The notes under the pieces: generated by a model
What the model saw: only the letters and a program-made list of their open reading frames with translations
The model's database searches: none
What the model was told of the DNA's origin: nothing
NCBI GenBank assembly: GCA_036873755.1
Contig: JAVTVY010018732.1
Span: 5,001 to 69,000 of the forward strand
From: Hanleya hanleyi
Lineage: Eukaryota > Mollusca > Polyplacophora > Lepidopleurida > Hanleyidae
Length of the DNA stretch: 64,000 nt
Direction: 5' to 3'
Shown: one piece after another, positions 33,491 through 48,129 of the stretch
Layout of the letters: each line of letters starts with the position of its first letter
Numbering within the stretch: the first letter of the stretch is position 1
Position numbers and translations under genes: made by a program

Positions 33491-36400
33491 TGACAAATTC
33501 ACACTTTTTTCACCCACCTATGGAGATGATTATAATTATATGTTATTTCAAAAAAGATTTTCGAATTTTGGAAGTCTGTTAAGGACCATAGAACTATTAT
33601 CAGCAGTTAATCTGTGAGTGTCATAACGACAGTGAAATCAATCGACTATTACTTATGACTAAATAATCGTACATAAAATGGAAACTATAGTTTGCTGCAA
33701 ATTGCCAATTCTACAGCTGGTATCAGTCGATCTTTCGTGTAAGACTCTATAGGTCATTTATTCATAGTACTGAAAACCCTGCTCAGTTTTACTCGGGGAG
33801 AATATTATTCCCCTTTGTCCCGTGAATCATACATTAAACATGGACCTGGTATGCTTTTTAATTTCTGCTTTGCGATATTCCTACGAGCAAAATCCCTTCT
33901 GACCCGAGATATTTCATGCTGGCATGCGACATACGTATCTCATAATACATGAAACCGAACGGGATTTATTTGCCAAACACGACCACTAATCCAATCGGAA
34001 ACGACATGTCAACTTTGAACAATAGAATATAGAACATTTAGACAAATTCTACTTGGTATTACAACAACTTTGCGCAGTAGCAAAACACAGGCTCTTCTCA
34101 GAAATCAAAAGACTAGTGCAATCTCAGTCACCAAATATCAGGTATGAAACCACATAGTGAATTGATGGGAGTCGATCTCACGTCGTATTTGACATGCATT
34201 TCTAAATTGAATTCAGCATGAATTTGATCCATTAGATATACCATCAACATAATATATAAACACGAGAATTAGATCATCGAGTTTGGAGATGGATGACCGA
34301 ATAATTTCTTCATTGTATGTTGACCACCGTTTTCCCTTTCATTGATCTGTCAGCGGCGAAGGCAATCCTGTACGATGGTAGAGACTGCACTGCCCCGGAT
34401 TTTATCAGAGTGTCATCCTTTTCCTGCAATGCAATAAAGAATTTCAACTGGTGCGAAGGCAAATATTCCAAATACATAGGTGTACGACTATTTTGTCACT
34501 CAGTAGAGAGCTTATGGCTGAGAATACTGTTCATGTCCATGATCAACTAACTTATAGGCGTCATCAGGGGAGAGGGTGAGTATGAACGCTACTGGGCATC
34601 CACTAGGTAAATATGAGAAACGAGCTCCTCTCAAGATATCTTGACGACGTGGAACATCGTCCTGGGGTAGCAATTTTGAAAGCCTCTTCGCACCTGTATA
34701 GACAATGTTTTCATCTGGGATAAAGACGGCAATCCAACATTTTGGGCCACTGCCTTCAATTCCACCGTGGTCCTCAGTCTGACAGATGTTAGCCAACCAT
34801 GTATGTGCCTTAAAGAATTACCCAAGATACTTGTTATTTTGTTCCACCTTTTGTGTCACCTTTCTCAATTGTTTTTCTTCAAAACCCTCAACAGCGCCTA
34901 AGTTTGACTAAATAAACAATTATATGAAAACATAGACAATGTGTGAATTTCGAAGGTATAGTTGTCAAATAGTTTTCTTAAATCACCAGGCTACCAGGCT
35001 ACTGGGAAAATAGCATACCAAATTTCAGTAACCTGATATGGATGGCTGTTGGCCAATCAATAATGAAGCTCGAGTAAAGTGTCAACAGGGCAATATTGGG
35101 TTTTCTGACCATGGAGTACCTTCAAATTTCAATATATTTTGTCACCAAGCTGATGATGTTTTATTCTCGTTTTATACCACGGAAGTGTTCACCAACCTCG
35201 GTCTTCACAACTGTGAGGATTTTTTTCCTATTCTAGACTGTCAATTTCATTTGTACCCTTATTATGCCTACCTAGGTCAATTTACCCACAAGATAAGTCT
35301 GTTTTGTGAGAACGATCAACAATTTTAGTGTTCGGTGTAGCTATATTCAGGTGTAAATTAAGGTTGTGTAATTGCAATATATCTCAGAAATTTGAATAGG
35401 GCAATGCAAAGGAAATCATTCAGTTTGCTAAATCCGATTGAGGGTGTATACAGCGCGACAATAATTATCATCGCAATTTGCCCACCCAAGTAATGTTATA
35501 TGCAAGTGGGAATTATCTGAATTATAAGTTTGAAAACAGGCGATTGTGGGGTGTTAATTAAGTACCAGTCTCAATAAATGTTGCTGAGTACGCCCGACAA
35601 ATCAAATCAGATGCTAACTATGTTTAGCCATCCTTTTCCAAGATTGTTTGCAGGCTACAGTGGAATTGATGTAGAAAATGACCAACTCTTGATAAATTCG
35701 ACACAAAAAAAATCATCAAATAAATAGAAGAGAGAGAGAGAGAATTCGAGTCTCACCCGAACCAGTATTTTCTGGCAGGGTGTTTCACAATGTAGGAATA
35801 TAATTATATTAAGAGAGAGAATTAAGGTTTAACAAATAAATAGAATACGTATATCTCAAAGTGTGTTTAGCAATCCTACAAATTTACTGAGACCTCCAGT
35901 AAAAATTGTGGGACTCTTTGATTATACAAAATGTTCAACTGTACACTGAAACTGTTTGAGGAAAAGTCCTGGTAAATTCGATAAAAAAATATTTCATCAC
36001 ATAAAATAGCGGTAAAATCTACAAAGTATTTAGCAAACCTATAAACTTACTGGACATCTATTCGAAACGGTGAGACTGATTGGGTATTCAAAATTGCCGT
36101 TTTACATTAGAATCGATGGCCGCGGGAAGGCAATGCCCAGCGCCTGGTGAAGGTATCCACAATACAATTGCATGATGTAGATTAGAGGTGCACATCGTCG
36201 AACTATGTCTAGCGAGCCATGACCATTTTAGATCAAAACATAGCTGTGTTGCAAACCAGGAACTACATAATTGGTGAATGGATAGCTCAAATTGCCTGCA
36301 ATATAAACTAGTTCATTACCCACACAATCGTGTTAATTATGATGAAGAACGATCCCAGTCTTGGTAATTTTGACAGCAATTCATAATTCATCACATAAAT

Positions 36401-36740
36401 AGGAGATGATCATGCTTGGCAAACCTACAGTGTCAGGGGTCTCAAGTCAAAACCGCGAGACTAGTTGATTTTACAAGGTTGCGAACGGTACCCTGAAATT
36501 GGTAAAATGGCACATTTCAATTCCTCATAAACTCGAGAAAAAATAAAATTTCATCTCACGAATTGGATGTACACATCTTCAAATCATATTTAGTAAGCCT
36601 AGGAAGTTTCAGGTGCATTTCGCTAAATATGTGAGATTAGCATCCTCACTACCAGCCCCTTCACTCTCCCATTTCTCTTCTACCGTCGTGAGCCTACAAT
36701 AGCTCGTCTCATGAATATGTAATGTTTTTGCTACCGGGTC
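33491..36740. other. Intergenic, no gene supported
   Basis: AT-rich sequence with short (GA)n near 35,730. Several short open frames occur, but none has splice or family support. Confidence 0.4.
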
Positions 36741-37110
36741 TAAAAGCATCAAAGGAACTTGTATTATTCCGATGAGTGTATAACTGTTTAAAAGCATCAA
36801 AGGAACTTGTATTATTCCGATGAATGTATAACTGTTTTATAACAGTTCCGGATTATTGTGTTGTCTCATAGTACCGGGTTGTTGTGTTGCCTTTATATAA
36901 TAATGGTCTGGCTATCTTTACTGTGAACACTATTTAATACTGTCTGCCTGACTCTACAACATGAACACTATTCAATAATCTGTGACTTTTTTGCCGCTCT
37001 AATAATGGTCTGGCTATCTTCACTGTGAACACTATTTAATACTGTCTGCCTGAATCTACAACATGAACATTATTCAATAATCTGTGACTTTTTGCCGCTC
37101 TAATGCCCAA
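36741..37110. repeat. Two adjacent direct duplications
   Basis: A unit of about 46 bp ('AAAGCATCAAAGGAACTTG') occurs twice at 36,746-36,838. A unit of about 104 bp ('AATAATGGTCTGGCTATCTT') occurs twice at 36,898-37,105 with a few differences. Confidence 0.85.
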
Positions 37111-37995
37111 AGCTACTCATGAGTTATATGCTCACCATTTTGACCAAACATCTGATTGGCTGCCTTGATACTCACATTTGTGTACATACCTTGTTAAATA
37201 CTGGAGTTGTCTCATTGTAAATATTTATTTACTTAGCACTGGAAAAGATATTCGATAAACAAAGTAATGTACCGCGAAAGTCAAATAAAACATTGAGTTG
37301 ATGGGCCGCGAAATCCGAATGGGAAGCGGCCCTTAAACTACAATTTCAATCAATTGTAAATATTCCTGATGATGGCATAAACATATGTTGAAATATTGAA
37401 TCACAAGATGTCTTTTCTAAGTATATTCGGAGTTACTTTCCTCCTATATTTTGCTACAGGCTCTCCATTATTGGCATATGCGCTTGCCTGATTCGCCATG
37501 GTAGGTTTCCAAACAATATATGTATTCACATCAAGTGAATTGGGATTTAATAGTGTTGCCTGTACCATTTCTTGGGTATTTTGATTATTCAACCTATCAT
37601 TTCGTTGAAGAGAATGAAGATAACAAGCTAACGTTTTCAACATGAAATCGAAATTAGGTACGTGTACATGTAGTTATATTGTCTTATTATAGATTGTTCC
37701 TAGCCATTATCTAGTATGTGTATAAACGAATTAATATTGTATTGAATGATTAACTTTATTATACTGCCAAGTTACATCGTGTGCAAGATTTTGACTTTCA
37801 TTATCACTCACGCGCTTTGCTAGAATATCAATATCGCATAGCTCTTTCCATCTATTGGGCCTAATGTAAAGTGCAATATGGACACAGCCGATATATATAA
37901 ACACAACTCCACTTAGAGAACAATTTAACCTGAAAATGAACAGCATTGTTCTCCACCGTTATAAACGGATTTGCTCAATATTTGACCGATTTTTC
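37111..37995. other. Region downstream of the oxidoreductase gene, last exon not found
   Basis: The oxidoreductase family normally has about 30 more residues than I could place, so a terminal exon might lie here or further down. An 80-codon open frame on the minus strand (37,643-37,401) does not resemble that terminus. Confidence 0.35.
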
Positions 37996-40900
37996 TCAAC
38001 AATAACCAACCTGTAAAGCTCTGGCAAAACTATCAATGATATTGTAATCAGAACCCCAGTAATGCGTCAGCGGAAGAGGAACGTCAGGTCCCGGAGGATC
38101 GAGGTTGTGCACAGCTGAAATGAAATCGCGAGAGATATCAGGTATGGAGCATGTCGTGCAGAACTTTTTGTGATAAACCGGCACTATAATATGAACGTCA
38201 TGTCCAATTCGAACCTTTAACCGCGGTTTCCTGTCGACCTCGGCGATGATAACTTGTTCTATCCGTGTGACGCTGTTATTTCGGAGTATCAGCTTATCTA
38301 TCCAGCAGCAGAACATGGGAAGGTGCGGACGCCTCACAAGGGGAGACAATGGATGTTCACTCCTTGGATCTGACCCAAACTCACTTCCAGTGGTCCCCAT
38401 GCTGCATTCACATTTTTCCTATGTATGAAATGGTAGTTCTTGCAAAGACTGCAAAAAGATACATGTAGCTCTCGTGATATACATTTATAACGTTTTTCTG
38501 TTGTGGAATAAGTAGATGTTCCAACTTACTTCTTTGCATTGTTCTAAAGTCGATGTGTTCAACTGGTCCTCCAAATTTACAATATATCTCTCCCTGAAAT
38601 CCGGAGTTAAGATTATCGTAAATGATCTTAATTCCGATCGTGCAATCCTCTCGTGAACAAAGCTTTTATGATCTCCATACAAACTGACAAAACGAAAGAC
38701 CTGAACGTGCAGAATTCACAATGAATAAATTACAATAGCTGCTTCATAATAGTTCGGATTATTACTGTTGTGAACATGCAGAATTTCTCCCCTTACATTA
38801 TGTTCAGTTCAAACGCTTACAGCTCAAATTTCAGAGGGTCTTGCGTCCGGTATATTATTTGGAAGTGATTGCTAATTTCATTTACTTATCAAATTATGAA
38901 CAAATCTTAAGAGATTAGAGAAGATACAATTTTAAAAAGCACATATGCCACCGTAGCCTGGACACCGTCCTTAAGTTGCAAAATCTAATTATAACCAGTG
39001 AGTACAATTCACGAGATGTCTGTTGAATTTACCAAGCGCTCATTGTGTTCTTCTGTATGGATAATGTAGTTTGGATCTCACCATTGTGCCATGTACTCTG
39101 GTCTCTCGCGTACCACTGGCCTGTGTGAAGGCCACTACATTGTGTGTAGCAGTCGCTCCACCTTCAAACTGGAGACCAATGACCTGTAAATAGGATCAGT
39201 GATAATGACGTTTGGTTGGCACTGGATCGGTTCATGAATGGAGACAATAGTTTCTTGTAACATCGAATTGTATCGGGAATACGAATAGTTTTCAAGGGTA
39301 AAACTGTGCTAAATTAGCAAATGAAAAATGGACTGAAATATCACTAGCCTTCATATAAGTCCAACTCAACTCATATATGTGGGTATCGTTCGTCGTTTTG
39401 GAATTGCATACCTGAAACATAGTAGTTAATTTTTACGGTAACGATAATTTGAACTTGGGGGAAATGAGTTGCAGACTCTCAAGTTGCCGAAATAAGTGTT
39501 GCCTTAGATCATTCCAATGATGATCTCTCTACGTTGATACAGCTATTATTTGATGATGAACGTCAACTTGGCTTCAACCACATACATTTCTTGAAGCAAT
39601 GCCAAGTCTTCTTTTCCGATATTCATATTTATGAGCTTCAATAAACATCATGATTCTCACCCGTGCTTGCACTACCTACCACGTGAGTTGGAACATCGTT
39701 ATCACATTCATAAACACATTTGCCACGTGGAAGGGATTGGACTGCTCTGGTCACATGCTCTATGTCTAGCACATCGGCAATACCATTAACAGGAAAACCC
39801 CGATACCCCTGTAAATAGCAAGTGGATATCATTCAAGATAATACAAATTCAGGGGATGACTTGGAGAGAGGGAAAAAGTTGTCATCTACTGTAGGGGTTG
39901 TCCGTCTTGGAGCTGAAATAGAACACTTAATTACAAGTTAACTATATGATTTTCTATCCGTTCATCTATGCCTAATTTGTCTTCCGTTCTTCATGCAACA
40001 CAAACGCAGGAGTTGGTAGGGGAGCAACTGATTATATACACCATCGCTCAATCGGACTATAGGACATAGATGGTAAAAGTAATATGCTTGAAATACGTTC
40101 TTTTTCAAATTCACCACTGTGTTATCAGCTATCGTCCAATTTTCGCGTCATCAATGGCACTGATCTCATCCCAATCCAAGTATCTCAATAAAACGAATTC
40201 ACGCCAGTTTACTGTGTACTGTGAAAGGAATAGTTTGTACCTGTTTGAATGGTTCCAGATACATCTTCTGGGCAGAATAAGGACAGTTCGCCTCTACAGG
40301 ACAATCTCGACAAAGGTCTGTGGCGTTCTCTGGCTGTGATAAAACAGAGAGCAGATGCATTACCTACAGGACAAATCCGAAGTCTTACTCTGTAGTTGGT
40401 ATCGCAAAAGCCAATTGTGGTTTTATCTGCAGCGTTTATCTGAGAGGCATACCATCGGTTTGTTTCAAAGTGCAGCTAATTTCATGTGGCAACTAGCGTA
40501 CAGAAATTAAGTAGATAGTATCCTTCTACCCCTGATTCACCTCATGACCAGGTTTTGTTCACCAGCGGCGCAACGTGTTCACTTACAGCAGTGAGTCATA
40601 GTGTGATAGACAGACAAAGAACACCACGAATTTGTGTACTTGCATAATGCATTATAACATTGCATACAATTAGAAATTGAGGAATTCAACTTCTCGAGAG
40701 ACAAAACATTGTTTATATACCGTACATTAAGTCTTACTTTATTTTCTTTGGTGAAGTGACTTAGATGCCCGAACGCTGAAACTTTAGCCCCTTGTTTTTG
40801 TTTCCCAAGCCAATACGAGATGAGGTCAATATCGTGAATACATTTACCGAGGATGAATGGAACCATATCTTCTCTCCGACAATACCCTCGGACAAGGGTA

Positions 40901-43900
40901 TCGGTCGAATAGTCTATTCCAAGCTAAAACATTAATTTCGAGATTGTCATAGATTACAAGCGTCTGGTCCGTCATTCATAATTCAGCCGTCGTCCATTAG
41001 AGAATATCCGCGTCCATAATCCAAAGACCTATTCCATATTCCATATAACAGTATTAGCACCAAACTCAAAAAGACAATCATAGTATACATAAACATAGGC
41101 TTGATTCCTGCAAGAGGCAAGCGGTCAACAGTTTTCAATGATGCCGGCAAGACATCATGATGTTCCAAAAATATCAAATCCGTATCGCTGATCAGTATTC
41201 TTAATCCATAATATTCGTTGTAAATTCGTCATCTAAAGAATGATGTATCTCAATCACGCTTTGATTGTGACTGTTCATATGAGTATCGCGAGGATCTTGA
41301 AGTACATGGGTTCATACGGCCCCTAGCCGCGGGTTAAGCGAAATTAGACACAAGTTACGAAAGGTAACGCCATAGATCTTGCACGCTACGCTCGTATTTT
41401 GCTATCAGCCTGCGAAATTTATCGCCAAATTTGAGACACTTTGAGTGGAGGCGCATTTAGAATCGCTCTGTAGAGTTGTTAAGTGGCACACTCCTTTAAT
41501 ATCTGCATTCTGTGGAACGCCCTACCAATCTGGCTTTTGCATTTTAAGTATTCACTGCTTATAAATTAATAAATTGGAAGAGGCCAATGAAATATCTCAG
41601 AATAAACATTATTTCTGTATTCATCGCATCTCAGTAATGTAGGAGCGTATCAATATTGTGACATTCAAATAATTATTCGAGTACCTGTTCCATATGTTGT
41701 ATGTTCACCACATCACCTATGGCACGGCTCTCAATCAGTTCTTTGATTTTGATGGCCGGTGGGGAGTAGCGCAGTACATGACATACACACACAATTACGT
41801 TGTTCTGTTGACAAGCGTTGGCAACCTCTTGGCAATCTGCTTCTGTAGCCTGCAGTACAAGTCAGTTTTTCATAGGGATTTGAAAATAAGTACGAAAGGC
41901 ATGTTTACGATTTCACAATGATCTTGGGATTTGAGAGGAAACGGGGTGGTGAGATATACAGTCTTAGCAAAAATGCTTGATGCATCTTGCAAGTATTCAC
42001 TATGGAAAATAACGAAATTTCTGATTTATCTGGATTGATTATGATTTCGATACTTGCGATTGAGGACAGTTCCTCAGAAAGTTGGATTTTCACGTAAATC
42101 CTCACTTATTGAGGTCACACACCGTGATATGATTCTCAAAAGGCTGGCTCACAGGGTGAATATCCCCTCCCTGGTCATCACGACACGACATGGTCTAGAG
42201 AGAGAGCCTTGATGCGACCACAGCTGCAATTGTGGGCAGATCGGATAATATGTCTTTTGCGGACTTGAAATCCTTGAAGCAGCAATGACGTGACGTTTTG
42301 CTGTCATGTTGGCGCGCAGTGTCCAGCGACTGCCACCTGGGCTTGTTGTGTACAGTGACCGCCATCAGAACTTGTGGGGTCCAATGGATTGCCTCATAGT
42401 GCCCATACCAGAAAGAGTACGCCATTGTACGCCATTGTAATGTACGTAAGATCTTATTTGGGTCCCGTTAAACCACGTGAATCTCGGGTATATATTGGGT
42501 GCAAAAATGTGCGAGACCTATAGGTCATGCGAGTATCACGATGGTAACATCCGACGATATCGTGTGGATGTTTCTTCTGACTTTATACAACTGGAAGTTT
42601 GAAATGATGTTCAAACTGGCAGCATCTGTCAATTATATCCTTATAATTGTTGGAGTAAAAAAGTTATTCATTGTCACTTTGTCCAGAGAAATGCTCTTCG
42701 TGTATGTTGTCGTTCCTTGGATTTTGCATTTAGATTAATGTTGATTAATGATGTGGAGTCATGAGAGGCCAGATATGTTGGTGCATTGTTAAAGTTCCGA
42801 CAAATGTAGATTACGGATCAATGTTTAACAAAATAGGTCAACCTTTGGAAATTCAAGTATTGTTCTGAAAACATTCGCAGAATCAATGAAATTCGCCAAA
42901 TACGATTTTATCTGTCCAAAGTTTTCAAAATTTCGCCATGCAACAAATGTGAAAAATTTGTTATCTCTAAGAGATATCAAGGTATTTGAACAATATGTAA
43001 TTTACAGAAAACATTATCCCAATCTCTATAATAATGAGATAAAGAAGGTTCTCCACCGTGAGTAGCTCGAATGGAATGGTCATTACTTACATTTATTTTG
43101 TCTTCGAACGGTTTTCCAAACATCCAATAAACGCGACAATTAATGTTAAAGAGGCTGTAAATTCAGTTGCATGTTTCGGTGTTAGTGCACTGACAAATAC
43201 AATACGGGTACTTAGACGACGAATGCTCACCACGAATCGACTCTCTGAATATCCATGAATTATATAAAATTAATATATCTAGAAATGTATCCAATTTTGA
43301 ACCATGTACCAAACGTTACATAGAACATTCTGTAACAATGCACCTGCCTCGATTATCACTTCTTTTCCCCCTGTATTTTTAGTATAAAAACGCTGTCGAA
43401 AAATAGGCTTGCGCAGTATCCTGAAGGCAACGGAGCTAGAAATGACAACCGTTCCAATGCAAAATGGAACGGGACACTTACGGCCATTGGAGCTTCAATC
43501 ATGACATGGTATCCCTTCCTGGCAAATGCTATCGCCGAATTCTGAAGTAGTAAAGAGTGTCGGGAATGTATTTACACGCACTTGTAGATATATATTCCGA
43601 GGATGACAGGGATAGCAAACAGCAAGATTTAGCAATGTGTATGGATATCAAGGTTCCAAAATCCCTAGCGATCATATTTCGGAGGGTTTTCTATTAATAA
43701 AGTTATAAATAAGTTATATATTTTCTGAAAGCTTTTATTGAGAATGAGAATTAAGTCGTAATTATGTTCATCTGAAAACACCAACTATACTATTTTCATT
43801 GAAATGAAGTGTATTAACATTCTACAATTCTTTGAACAGTGTAGGAACACGAGGCATGCGTGGTTACTTATTTATATATATACAATGTTGTGTTTAACTG

Positions 43901-46900
43901 TGATGACGTAACGTGGAATAACATACAATGTCAACCTACAAACGAGGAAATACCAGGGGAGGTTTAAATTCTAGACAGGTATTACAAACTCAAATAAAAT
44001 TCAATAACGTTACCAAATTGTGTTGTGCAATACCCATTTGCATGTGTTATTGAAAACCATATCAATGGTCTAGGCGTTCCGATACACGTTGCTGTTAATG
44101 CTGGGTCACTTTTCACGTTTTTGTGATTCTAAAGAGAGGAATATGCAACGTTTACGTAATGTTTTCGGTGATAACCTATATAATATAGTCTTTATACAAT
44201 TAGACGACAAATACAGGTCTACATATCATTTCCTGTTTATCATAACTAGAATTTCTCGCGAAATTTCACTGATGGTAAATTATTCTCAGGTACAATATGA
44301 AATCGTGTGATAGCCCTATATAACCTTATATTCGTGTCGAAATTGTTTGTTTGAGATGGAAAAGGTGGTCCGAAACAATTCATGGCCAATTTCAACAAAG
44401 GAAGATAATTCCTATAATATTTTTGGTTCATTGTTACTGTTTATATTAACTCCCATAATCTGTTTTATGTTTGTGCTACTGTTGTAGTAGCAGTTTTGAT
44501 TTGTTCTTGAAACGGTCATGTTTTTTTAATTATTTTTCATAGAATGAATTTAATTACGCTTTCAAGAATGTACAGTTTTGACGTCTGATCCGAAATAAAA
44601 CGTAATTTTCGCTGTAAATAAGTATTTCTTCCTCCCATATTTATATATATACTTATTTCTAAATCAAGAAGCGTGTATGGGACACGGGAACTGCGTGTCA
44701 AAAGTTCCCACGTAGTCCTACCTTATGCATATCCGTGAGTGTTGCTATAATTACACCATCGGCAAATTTATCTCTGGACACCAGTTCCTTCCAATCTATA
44801 AAATAACAGAATTGGGCTCAGGAATAAAATAACCACACACGTACTCGTCTTTGATGTATGGATTGGACATACTCAGGGAATCGGAGAGAATTCGCACCTG
44901 GCATCTATTGCTGCTGCGTGAGCCTCGCGCAGGCATTTCTTATGGTCATCTGAATTTAATCCTTGGCAAGCTGGGACCGAAAGGGTAGTGTCTTAGTCGG
45001 GGTCGTCCGCGTCGTTCGTGTGTCTGTCAATCAACCGCGTTACCACGATATGTAAGTACATTTACTTAACTTGAATAGATATATTTCTCTGTTCTTAGAA
45101 AAACTACTACATTTTATCTTCCTTGCAATGATAATGAATACAAATCGTCATTGGTTCGATTTACATTTATTCATGTCCTTAATGCGTGTAATACAATAAT
45201 GACAAAATTCGCATATTATGTGTTTTTTTGTGGAACTAATCAGAGTAATTTTTTTTTACTTATATTATCTACACACTTTTTTAAACCTTCACATTGAAAT
45301 AAGACAAAATATGGGGTAATCACTCATCTTAGTGACGTACTAAAATTGCCATCATTTTACCTTTTTTGAATTCATGTCGCAAAACATAACAAATGGGACA
45401 TAACAATTACATATATACATGTACATGGCAATAGAGGGCAACATTTTTGTCCCTTGTCACAATGAAAAATAACCATGACAAGTGATTTACTTGATCATTT
45501 GTCCCCTGATTGCTTATTACTCAAAACCCTACTGAATTTGTCTGATTTTGACATATTTTCTATGGTCAAAGTATAAGGTAAAAGTAACTTTGTCTGTCTA
45601 ATATTGATGCTATTACAATATATCTTGAACCAGTAGCACAAGATGACCAATCTTACCCTATTTTTTAGACCAAACGTATGACAAAAGTAAGTTCATTGCC
45701 CAATATCACTTGGAACATTATTCATAGTCTTTCGAGTTTACCACTGCATATGCAACTGGTTATAAACCATTAGCTTTATCAAGAATGAGTGACTTTGAAG
45801 TACTAATACTTTTCACAGATAGAGTATCTCTCAGGTAAATATTTCCCATTCTATCTCACGAAGATATCTAGCTGGACCAAAGCCGCAATGAAGATAATAG
45901 GTGATCTTGTACTAATATACACAAAAAGCAATATTGGACCAACCTTCACAAATTTGAACCAAACATGCATGTAAATCTCAACAGCTGAGGGGTTTGAGCT
46001 TATTGGGTTATTTTTAGACAGTCTAATGGTTAGAGCGTCGGCCTCGTAAGCGGTAGGTACTGGGTTCGATCCCAGGCCGGGTCATACCTAAGACTTGAAA
46101 AATGGAACTTGTTGCTCCCTCGCTTACGCTCAGCATTAAGAGGATAGAACAAGGACTGGTTCGCTCCGTGTCAGTATAATGTGGCTGAGTGGGGTGTCAT
46201 ATCTGCCTACGGCATGATATTTCAGTGGGACAGCACTATAAAATGGCAGCATTAGATCTGCTCTGTTACAAGTAGGTACCCCTGCTCCTCCCCCTCCCCT
46301 CCCTTCCCTTCCCCGTCGTGATATAGCTGAAAAAATGTTAAAAGCGACGTTAAACCCTATTCACTCACTCACTCCTTTTTAGACAGATATTCATGAGCAT
46401 GAGCCGGTGTCACAAAAAGCTCAGTACAGATCTGGAAATTTTAGAGAATCGGTGCTCCATGGTCATTAATGTGTGACTTGGCTTGGCTATACTCAAACGC
46501 CATTTTCTCATCCAAAGTTATCCACTATTCAGTTGCTGTATGCAGTGTCATGACTTGACGAGAGGATTGTTCCAATAAGCAACGCTTCTTGTATCCGATA
46601 CAATTCGTACTAAATATTTATCCCAATTGGTGATACGTTATTTTATCATGTGGCCTCACTTCAAATTACGCTCATAAGAATACTGAATGACAGACAAAAT
46701 TAATCTAAGATATCTCCTATGTTTTATATCCACTTAACTTTGTAAACACTGCTACGAAATACTACTTAATTCGTGATTTGCAAAACCAATTTTGATAGAA
46801 AATTGAAAATGTGTCATATAGCTAAGTCGTCGAAATCATTAACCACTAACAATCCGCGGCCAATCAGTAGTTGTCTGAAAATATATCAGTCACAACTTCA

Positions 46901-48042
46901 CTGAGCTGATATTTAGCTAACGTTAAAAGACATTGGCTTTAAAATGCATAGCAATACCTTTTTTGTCAATTCATTCAATAGCACCACATTTGCGAGATTC
47001 GATGGCAACAAGGAAGATACTGCATCTCTAACAATTTTCAATATTTCATGTAGGGTGCGGTCAAAACCTACTGTTGTCAGTCTAAGCGACCTCTTGTTCA
47101 GTCTTGGCAAAATAAGATATTCAACATGACAACTGAAATAAGCCAGTTGACTGGCAAAACAACTACTGAAAATATTTACCTTTAAAAACATTTTCGTCTG
47201 TGATTTTATGTAAACGCTTTATATGGTTTCTTTGAAAATCTCTTGGTTCAGCTACACCGATGACCTGCAATATAAACAATGTATGCCATATAATTTGTGT
47301 ACACAATTGGTCTACCCCTGAATTTATTAGACACGGTAAGAGGACTGTTGGCGACAGCACCGCTCGTCTGTTGTATCGTTAGTTTCGTAGTTCGATGGTT
47401 TCTGCGCATTCATACAAGCTTTCGCCAGCTCTGACGAAGTGAAGCTGTATTGACTCCTGGTAGGGAATATTTTATAGTGTTGCTGTCGTTGGTAGTTTAA
47501 TCACAAGAACATATGCCACGGATTTTATTATGCAAGCGTGCTTGACAATGAAAGAAAGAGTGTGAGAATAAGGGAGAGTTAGGCATAAAGGGGCCAGCAT
47601 CCTTCCTAGATTGGGAGGCAACCGATCTACCAGGTGTCAGATCAGGTGTCAATCTTTTCTTCAAGGCGAGATTTTAGACCACTATGCCTCTTCCCATTTT
47701 CTGTGATGCACGCCTTCCCGATATTAACAGATTCATTTGTATACAATACACAGAAGTGGCTTTCGGGGTATCATTAGTGGCAATGTATAAAAAATCAACC
47801 AAACATAGAGGATGCTGTACTCATTTAATCATGATCGATATCGGAGAATGGACTACATGATCAGCAGATTGAATTTTATTTACAAATAGCCTGCTTGCGG
47901 GTGGCTTCACTATCGTTTTTAGAAAAAAACTTACCTGTATCCGAAGCGGATGAACAAGGGCGTATGACGTGTAGTTCTGTCCTCTCACCCCTCCGCCCAC
48001 CAGCAATACTGTAGCAGGTGGAGTGGTGCTAAAAGTGTCCAT
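37996..48042 (-). CDS. Gfo/Idh/MocA-family NAD(P)-dependent oxidoreductase, 11 coding exons
   Basis: Exons, read from the start: 48,042-47,935; 47,264-47,180; 44,795-44,722; 43,541-43,482; 41,849-41,685; 40,923-40,738; 40,333-40,241; 39,808-39,680; 39,183-39,082; 38,593-38,530; 38,114-38,011. All have AG/GT borders and join in phase (1,170 nt, 390 codons). Motifs in order: Rossmann 'VLLVGGGVRGQN', 'VIGVAEPRD', 'FADGVIIATLTDMH', 'ARKGYHVMIEAPMA', 'VCHVLRYSP', 'FILGKCIHDIDLISYWLG', 'FGHLSHF', 'CRDCPVEANCPY', 'CVYECDNDVPTHV', 'GTMGEIYCKFGG', 'YWGSDYNIIDSFARAL'. Such enzymes oxidise sugars or related polyols with a bound dinucleotide. The usual catalytic Lys of E-K-P is Ala here (E-A-P). The 3' end is unsure: reading past exon 11 gives a stop after four codons (to 37,996), shorter than usual. 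Closest to YteT-type members in my judgement; substrate unknown. Confidence 0.85.
40953..41455 (-). mobile_element. Penelope-like 3' end fragment within an intron
   Basis: About 500 bp closely match the 3' end of the 18.8-22.2 kb copies. It lies in the intron between oxidoreductase exons 5 (ending 41,685) and 6 (starting 40,923), about 30 bp upstream of exon 6, in the same orientation as the gene. Confidence 0.85.
46022..46375 (+). mobile_element. tRNA-headed SINE with target duplication
   Basis: The head has tRNA B-box 'GGTTCGATCCC', an anticodon-like CTCGTAA loop and a D-arm 'TAATGGTTAGAGCG', but no acceptor stem. The tail reads 'GATATAGCTGAAAAAATG...GACGTTAAACCC' and ends in CACTCACTC. 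An 11-bp duplication TTTTTAGACAG flanks it (46,011-46,021; 46,376-46,386). It lies in intron 2 of the oxidoreductase gene, antisense to it. Confidence 0.92.
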
Positions 48043-48129
48043 GTATTATCCCCAGTATACCTACAGCATATGCAACAATTACTATGTATTAGATAAACAT
48101 CGAGAAAATAAACACGAGCGTTCTAACAT

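Noticed and set aside
37330..37400. Penelope-like 3' motif ('CCTGATGATGGCATAAAC')
   Set aside because: It resembles a word seen near the ends of some GIY-YIG Penelope elements, but nothing around it supports an element.
37401..37643. Candidate last exon of the oxidoreductase gene
   Set aside because: An open frame of 80 codons on the correct strand, but no clear acceptor at its start and no likeness to the family C-terminus.
38485..38682. Alternative longer exon with a TIR-domain-like look
   Set aside because: Another frame of the same stretch gives 'GEIYCKFGG', which fits the oxidoreductase in order and phase; the TIR-like reading has no supporting motif.
46022..46086. Possible tRNA gene (CGT anticodon-like)
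   Set aside because: The acceptor stem is missing, the T-loop is one base short, and the sequence continues into a SINE body with a tail and target duplication.
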